Shown here piece by piece: positions 19,724 through 25,000 of a stretch of DNA of 25,000 bases. The notes below the pieces were generated by a model that was given only the letters and a program-made list of their open reading frames with translations, had not been told where the DNA came from and searched no databases. Made by a program: the position numbers and the translations under genes. Position 1 is the first letter of the stretch. The number at the start of each line of letters is the position of its first letter. Source of the DNA: Trachelipus rathkii (lineage: Eukaryota; Arthropoda; Malacostraca; Isopoda; Trachelipodidae); contig JABUQX010088693.1 of assembly GCA_015478945.1 (NCBI GenBank), forward strand, positions 1 to 25,000, in the 5' to 3' direction.

Positions 19724-20191
19724 TGTAACTATTTGCAAAAGTTAAAAATTTATATTTATGTTCGTACTATTGCCAAGATTTGCGTAAAAAATTTTTTTTG
19801 ACATAAGTACGTAACAAATTGTATAAAATGCTTCCCCACTGCCTTATTGAGCATTCTCTCCCATTTTCTCTCCCACTCTCTTCTCATGCTCAGTCGGACT
19901 CACTACCAACTTGCTTGCTCCTAAGAAGAAAGAAATCCGAATTGCAAGAAAACTCAACTTTCAAGCAAGGGAGGTAAGCGCAGAAAAAGTCTGTGACAGC
20001 TCATCGAAACTTCAGAAGATAAAAGAAAGAATCTTATTAAAGGGAAGACTGTTGTTATTTATATTCTATTGAATAAATCATCATTTGTTGAGTATTTTTA
20101 AATCATCACCCAACTCATATAGTGGCCTACATCAAGAACCAAGAAGAATCAAATTTATATCTAAGAACTTATTTTAAGGGCCCATATATGT
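19724..20191 (+). repeat. 5' LTR
   Basis: Begins TGTAACTATTTG and aligns along its length with 21328-21780, diverged by substitutions and small indels. It contains TATAAAA (19822-19828), a long CT-rich patch (19850-19890), a donor-like GAG/GTAAGC (about 19970) and AATAAA (20072-20077), in the order expected for promoter and polyadenylation signals. The right boundary is set by the candidate primer-binding site at 20192 and is approximate. Confidence 0.7.
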
Positions 20192-20207
20192 TGGTAATCC
20201 CGGAAGT
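20192..20207 (+). other. Candidate primer-binding site (tRNA-Trp-like)
   Basis: TGGTAATCCCG starts directly after the 5' LTR. The complement of the metazoan tRNA-Trp 3' end starts TGGTGACCCCG, so 9 of 11 bases agree. Similarity fades after this point. Confidence 0.4.
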
Positions 20208-21327
20208 AAAACGCCCAGGGCCTTCTGATAACCAATCAGCATTTCACCAGTTACTACTTATTACGATGCCAAACAACGAAGAATTGGATACTTACACTCT
20301 ATCTTACTAACTTATTCATTCTTACCAAAAACAGTTCGTCTCCAAAAGAAAACAATCAAAATGAAGATAAAGAAGAAACTACAATAATACTAAACAATCC
20401 AAATAAGAACACTCCAAGAAGGTGACTCAAACGAACTGCAAACGAACATTATCGATACGAACTTCTTTTATCATTCTCAGTTAATTTTAAATTATGGTCT
20501 GAAACTCATTTTGAATTCCACTATATACGAACCTTTAGGCTCCTCTTCGAATTCTGAATAATTTAGTACCATCTTCCATTTTTCAACAAATGAAGAATTT
20601 ACAATTGCAAAAACTGAATTGGTATCCTTCAATTTTCTCAATCTCCCTGATCGTCACCACTTCATCTCGTTTCAAAATTACTCCTGGTGAGTGACGCTCT
20701 TGTGCTGGCTGTAGAACATTAAATCCTATATCAAACCAGATTCTCTACAAGTTCTTTTTCAAAATTTCCATGTTCGTCTCATCCAAGTGTCAGAGCTTCT
20801 CTTCGAAATGAAAACGCGCAATTTTGGCCTATATGGATCAAGATATTCACTCTTGGACTTAGTCTTCTTGTCAATGTCAAAATTCCACGATTAATCGTCA
20901 AGTGACATTCTCATAACAACTTCTGTGCGATATCTCTAATATTTTATATAACATTTGTATTTTCTTGCATTCAAATGTTTGTATATTTGCTTATATCTAA
21001 CGGATATAATAAATTTTGCTTATATTTGAACGTATCTTTCATTGTATAGTATTTTGAATTTTGTTTATATTTTGAATATTGTTTTATATTTTGTGCTCTT
21101 TACATTCCAATGTTTGTATATGTGCCTATGTCTTCGGATAATCAGATATGCCTATATTTGAATGTCATTGCCATTATATATTTATTTTTATTATTTTTAG
21201 TCATTGACATGTTTTACATGTTTGGGCGCTTTTTCGAATGCCCCCAAATATGTATGCATTTGAAGAATAATATTTCTTTTATATTATGTATTTATATACT
21301 TTATTACTCCGTGTTTAACGTGGCAAT
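20208..21327 (+). other. Internal region of the LTR element
   Basis: No recognisable gag or pol is present. A 62-codon frame (20122-20310) overlaps the LTR end and runs across the primer-binding site; its internal part begins LVIPEVKRPGPSDNQ and has no domain I recognise. Two related stretches at about 20969-21050 and 21103-21180 (ATTC-AATGTTTGTATAT, then GCCTATATTTGAATGTC or its variant) look like an internal duplication. The remainder is A/T-rich with many stops. Confidence 0.55.
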
Positions 21328-21772
21328 TGTAACTATTTGTATAATTTAAAAATTTATATTTATGTTCGTACTTATGCCAAGATTTTCCTAAACAAAATTT
21401 TGACATAAGCATGTAACAAATTGCAAAAAAGGCTTTCCCACTGCCTTATTGGACATCCTCACCCATTTTCTCTCCCACTCTCTTCTCATACTCAGTTGGA
21501 CTCATTACCAACTTGCTTGCTCCTAAGAAGAAAGAAATCCAAATTACAAGGAAACTCAATTTTCAAGCAAGGGAGGTAAACGCAAGAAAAGTCTGTGACT
21601 GCTCATCGAAACTTTAGAAGATAAAAGAGAGAATCTCAATAAAGGGAAGACTGTTGTTATTTATATTCTATTGAATAAATCATCATTTGTTTATGATTTT
21701 TTAATCATTATACAACTCATTTAGAGGCCTATATAGGAACTAAAAAATATAATATCCACTTTTAAGAAGGGC

Positions 21773-21780
<8 letters not shown>
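21328..21780 (+). repeat. 3' LTR
   Basis: Begins TGTAACTATTTG like the 5' LTR and ends in GGGCCCCTATAT, merging into (TA)n. AATAAA is kept (21674-21679), but the TATA box has decayed (ATTGCAAAAAAGG). The visible divergence between LTRs implies an old insertion, since LTRs are identical at integration. Confidence 0.7.
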
Positions 21781-21823
<43 letters not shown>

Positions 21824-21899
21824 CTTTTATATATATATATATATCTACTATATACTCTTCTATATATATCTACACATGTACATATATAAACCTAAGTCT

Positions 21900-21940
<41 letters not shown>

Positions 21941-21941
21941 T
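21777..21941. repeat. (TA)n tract with breaks
   Basis: (TA)n occupies 21777-21820 and 21904-21938, separated by TA-rich sequence including ACATGTACATATA. It lies between the 3' LTR and the 3' end of non-LTR copy 2. Confidence 0.9.
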
Positions 21942-22143
21942 CTTCCTTCTTTTCCCCAAGACTGGGGGCAAGGTGCGTGACATGCATCGGAAAAGAAAAG
22001 TAGTAGAAGAATATGACACAAGTCGAAAAGAAAGCCCAGTATTACCGCTCCCTCTATAGACCTATTAGTGAGAACTCGCCGCAGTCAGAAAATCCACCCT
22101 AGAGCTTTATGGGACCGCGACGGACCCTCACTATGGCATTTCG

Positions 22144-22740
22144 TCAAGTGTAGGGTTCCTCTCCTTGCCCAGGTGGGCTACAACTATACCTCACAAAACC
22201 CCGCCATTCATTCCTATTATGCACCTTTATTCTCACCTCTGCCAAACTCACATTTCTCTCATCCAGACATTCCTTTACTGACTCAATCCACTTTTTATTT
22301 GGTCTCCCAGCCGGTCGATTCCCAACACGCTCACCGCTATACATCCGCTTAACCAACCGACTATGATTCATTCCTTCCACATGACCAAACCATCTCAACG
22401 TACTTCCATTTATTCCCTCATTTATCCCTTTCTTCATACCACACAACTCTCTAATACGTTCATTCCTTATTTTATCACTTCTTCTCACACCTAACACGCC
22501 CCTAAGATTGTCCATCTGAAAACATTGAACTTTTGATCTATACCTCTTATTCCAGACCATAGTCTCACTACTATACATTAACACAGGTAACAACATACAC
22601 TCATGGAAGACCCTAGCACACTCAAGACTTAGTCCTTTCACATCCATCAACGATTTAATTGCACCAGCCACCTTCCTGCCATTCACACTCTGCATCATCC
22701 GTTCACTTTTCATCCAACATATATCCTAAATATTTAAACT
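22144..22740 (-). pseudogene. RT motif E and C-terminal domain fragment
   Basis: The minus strand shows EFKYLG (22724-22738) just before a frameshift. It then runs open for 189 codons (22713-22144) with VLMYSSETMVW, LRGVLGVRRSDKIRN, LRWFGHVEGM, GRPNKKWIESVKECL and EWRGFVRYSC. FKYLG is RT block E. The WFGHV...GRP..W order is characteristic of the C-terminal region in several arthropod LINE families. This is the longest surviving coding block of the element. The apparent start methionine is internal to the ancestral protein. Confidence 0.85.
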
Positions 22741-22840
22741 CAGACACTTTGTTCAACTGCTTTGCCATCTAACACAACTTCACCAGGAATGTCTTCATAT
22801 AAGCCATAACCTTACTCCTCCGTTTACTTTCAAACCTCTC

Positions 22841-23350
22841 CTTTTACACACCCTGCAAATCTCTCTATATAATCTCTCAAAACTCACTTTAATTCACACA
22901 CAAACCAGTATTCACATACTCAAAAGAATTTAGACACCCCTCCTCCCTCCATTCTCCATCATTCTAACTTTATTTCCTGCCACCCCCATCTCTAATTCTT
23001 TCATAACCCCACCCATATACAATTGAATAACCAAGGAGACATAACACATCCCTGCCTCACTCCGCTATTAATATTAAACCAATCACTTCTGACACCATTT
23101 ATTCTTATGCACGCTTCGGTATCCTCATACATACTTTTGTTCCATTCAGAGCCACCACCAACACCATTATATTAACTAACACCTGCCATAGGGTTCCCTA
23201 TTAATCCTATCCTTACGCCTGTTGCAAATCCATAAAACCTAATACAATTTCTTCTTCTCCCTCATTTTTCTCAATCATTTTGTTTCAGTAAAGATTTGAT
23301 CCACACATCCTCTACCACTCCTAAACGCACCTTGTTCTTCACCAATCAGT
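22841..23350 (-). pseudogene. RT palm fragment, broken, motif C lost
   Basis: Minus-strand patches in two or more frames: EEQGAFRSGRGCVDQIF (about 23290-23340); GFMDL of motif A (23225-23239), with its aspartate kept but followed by stops; GVRQGCVMSPWLFN of motif B (23022-23063); and then YVNT (22907-22918) where YADD is expected. Both aspartates of the YADD box are lost. At least three frameshifts or stops separate the patches. Confidence 0.8.
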
Positions 23351-23353
23351 CCA

Positions 23354-23848
23354 TCAGTCACTCGACGAACTCTTTCGACCAAAATACCAGCAATATATTT
23401 TCCCTACAACACTCAACAAACTAATTCCCCTATAATTCCCACAGTTCCCCTTATCTCCCTTACCCTTATATAAGGTTACTATTACTGCTCTCCTACAATC
23501 CCTCGGAACTATTCCCTCCCTAAACGCTTTATTGCACAACTTCCAAACCCAACCAATCACCATCTCGCCTCCATTCTTGATCAGTTCACCAGTAATTTCA
23601 TCTATGCCTGCAGATTTACCGTTCTTCAACTTTCTCACTCTACACATTACCTCCTCTTTGCTAATGACTTCATCCCCAAAATACCTATTCCATCTTGCAC
23701 CAATATTTCCAATATTATACAGGTTTTTGAAGTGTTCTTTCCACACTCCCCTCACATCCATTTCCTCAGTAACAAAAGCACCATCCCTATTCATTATTCG
23801 AAGCAGGTTCCTCTTATTTTCATTCTTAACCTCTCGCGCTTCCTTCAA
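23354..23848 (-). pseudogene. RT N-terminal (fingers) fragment
   Basis: A 164-codon minus-strand frame contains VWKEHFKNLYN, VRKLKNGKSAGIDEITGELI, NGGEMVIGWVWKLCNKAFRE, AVIVTLYKGKGDKGNC and NYRGISLLSVVGKIY. These are the standard N-terminal RT blocks 0-2 of non-LTR elements. It ends in a frameshift before the palm. The first methionine is internal to the original polyprotein. Confidence 0.9.
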
Positions 23849-24260
23849 GAAGATCTTCCAATTCCCTTATGTGAGTACATTCTCTTAAACTGTTCTTACC
23901 TCTTCTTTTCTCTACGTGTGCACCTTTTAGTATTTCTTTTTTGATCCTTATATACTTCCAAACATCTTTCTTTTGAAAATTCATCATCATTGGCGTTTAG
24001 TACACTCAACCACTCTTCTTTTTTACTTTTAACCACTTGCATCACCTCTTCATTCCATAACTCATTGTTAACATTCTTACATAATACTTTAGCACATCAT
24101 AACCTTACTTTTGCCTTTAACTCTTCCTTCATTTTGCTCCAGATTTGTTCAGTTTCAACTTGTTCACAATCTACTGATTTACTTGAGAGCGCTCTTACAT
24201 ACTTATCCTTATTACCTTGTTCACTCAACTTCTCACTCTTAATTCTACCCACTTCCTTCC
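23849..24260 (-). other. Linker part of non-LTR copy 2
   Basis: This lies between the endonuclease and RT fragments and corresponds to the region joining the two domains in LINE ORF2 proteins. On the minus strand it is purine-rich with many frame breaks. I identify no motif. Confidence 0.5.
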
Positions 24261-24261
24261 G

Positions 24262-24710
24262 TATCACCTTGCTCTAACTTAAATTTATACAAAACAACGG
24301 AATGATCAGATAATCCTATTCCTAATCCCCTCACTGATTTAACATCCAAAACATACTTCAACATCTCCTTCTTCACCAACATTAAATCAATCAAACTTTT
24401 CACTTCGAGACCATCTTTACTACCTATACCAACTCTAGTATACTTATACTCTTGTGTTTTTTTTTTTTTTTTAAAGTATTAACCTAATATATCTTTAACG
24501 GAATCAGTGACCTTCCTACCATTCTCATTTTCTCCCGACATCCCAAAACTACCCGTTATACCATCTCTTTTTTGGGATATCCTATCCAACCATTTAGGTC
24601 ACCCAACAAAATCAATCTTAAGCTCCTACTCACCCCATCCAAAGCATCATTCAGATTATCCCAGAAAATCGTACTCTCTTCAACATTTCCCTCAGATGGA
24701 CCATACGTCC

Positions 24711-24712
<2 letters not shown>
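24262..24712 (-). pseudogene. APE-type endonuclease fragment
   Basis: The minus strand reads [20 protein letters not shown] and then LILLGDLNGWIG, the GDxN endonuclease block. After a one-base frameshift it continues RDGITGSFGMSGENENGRKV. Beyond an A-run it gives SLIDLMLVKKEMLKYVLDV and GLSDHSVVLYKFKL. SDH (24302-24310) is the C-terminal catalytic motif of APE-type endonucleases. The run of 15-16 T at about 24457-24472 (A on the coding strand) sits inside a Lys-rich stretch and probably expanded by slippage. The upstream part of the domain is missing. Confidence 0.8.
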
Positions 24713-24862
<150 letters not shown>

Positions 24863-24865
24863 TCA

Positions 24866-25000
24866 AATGGTCTAAGTGGGTTTGAACCCTTACCCCTTGA
24901 GATGGTACTCCAGTGTTACTCGAGACCTGATTGGCTAAAGGAAACCCATCATTTTACCTTAGCTTCCCAAGAGGAGCGAAGGCGTGTCTTGGACACCTAA
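24866..25000 (-). mobile_element. tRNA-derived SINE-like head with (TA)n tail
   Basis: On the minus strand TAGCCAATCAGG (24937-24926) fits the Pol III A box, and GGGTTCAAACCC (24889-24878) fits the B box core GGTTCRANNCC. The gap between them is 36 nt, close to a tRNA. The sequence ends CACTTAGACCA and then runs through TTTGAAA into (TA)n. Acceptor pairing is poor, so it is not a working tRNA. The 5' part continues past the window or into unassigned sequence at 24940-25000. Confidence 0.5.

Larger units (their letters stand above)
19724..21780 (+). mobile_element. Short LTR retrotransposon, non-autonomous or deleted
   Basis: Two direct repeats of about 460 bp (19724-20191 and 21328-21780) flank an internal part of about 1.1 kb. 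Just after the first repeat, TGGTAATCCCGGAAGT (20192-20207) matches 9 of the first 11 bases expected for a tRNA-Trp primer-binding site, as used by some Ty3/Gypsy elements; this is inference. The internal part has no protease, RT, RNase H or integrase, and no clear polypurine tract precedes the 3' repeat. The element is therefore non-autonomous, or a deleted relic. (TA)n lies on both outer sides, so it probably inserted into a (TA)n array. Confidence 0.7.

Noticed and set aside
19724..20150. LTR ending at TACA near 20129 to give TGTA...TACA ends
   Set aside because: Similarity between the two repeats continues past that point to GGGCCC, so the longer LTR ending at the candidate primer-binding site fits better.
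22068..24277. Plus-strand frames of 70-118 codons
   Set aside because: They are antisense to the clear minus-strand endonuclease, RT and C-terminal blocks of copy 2.
24866..25000. Functional tRNA gene
   Set aside because: Box A and B are acceptable but the acceptor and T stems do not pair, and the 3' end runs into (TA)n, so a SINE head or pseudogene is likelier.

Overview
The window looks like intergenic or intronic DNA from a large, repeat-laden arthropod genome, most plausibly a decapod crustacean. Three things suggest this: many very long (TA)n, (TTA)n and (CA)n tracts, decayed non-LTR retrotransposons of a kind common in arthropods, and an almost complete lack of coding sequence. The host assignment is inference; no marker gene is present. 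There is no intact protein-coding gene, rRNA or CRISPR array, and nothing bacterial. Most open frames are reading through T-rich, GT-rich or (TA)n DNA.

Layout. 1-640: AT-rich, unassigned. 640-2160: a deleted minus-strand non-LTR retrotransposon (copy 1) that still encodes YADD. 2879-3162: a foldback (hairpin) element between 14-bp direct repeats. 3163-5835: AT- to T-rich DNA. 5836-6070: one arm of an inverted dispersed repeat pair; its partner is at 15741-15975 and both carry a GAGTGCC minisatellite. 6071-11142: about 5 kb with G and T strongly favoured on the plus strand. 11143-11417: a GC-rich island with an A-tail on the minus strand; a related island lies at 13006-13130. 12020-13004: CA-rich DNA, a TTTGATGCC minisatellite and (TA)n. 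13131-13835: moderate-complexity DNA. 13836-15240: a possible small exon, then four exon-like repeat units flanked by splice-like signals. 14255-16432: patches of a GTGTGAGTAAGTAAATCT-type minisatellite. 16770-17545: alternating TC, TA and TTA tracts with two tRNA-like (SINE-like) promoter patches. 17890-18480: a GC-rich stretch dense in small perfect hairpins, then three TCAAGGTCA sites. 19333-19393: three CRE-like octamers. 19434-19716: (CA)n(TA)n. 19724-21780: a 2-kb LTR element with two diverged LTRs of about 460 bp, set inside (TA)n. 21945-24712: the longer minus-strand non-LTR element (copy 2), with recognisable endonuclease, reverse transcriptase and C-terminal domains, all broken. 24711-24865: (TA)n. 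24866-25000: a minus-strand tRNA-like SINE head.

No genes here work together as a system. What is coherent is a community of mobile elements and simple repeats. The two non-LTR copies have lost different catalytic parts, the LTR element is too small to be autonomous, and the SINE-like heads end in simple-repeat tails. The most unusual stretches are the hairpin cluster at 18027-18311, the splice-signal-flanked repeat units at 13917-15236, the paired GC-rich islands, and the inverted GAGTGCC repeat pair.
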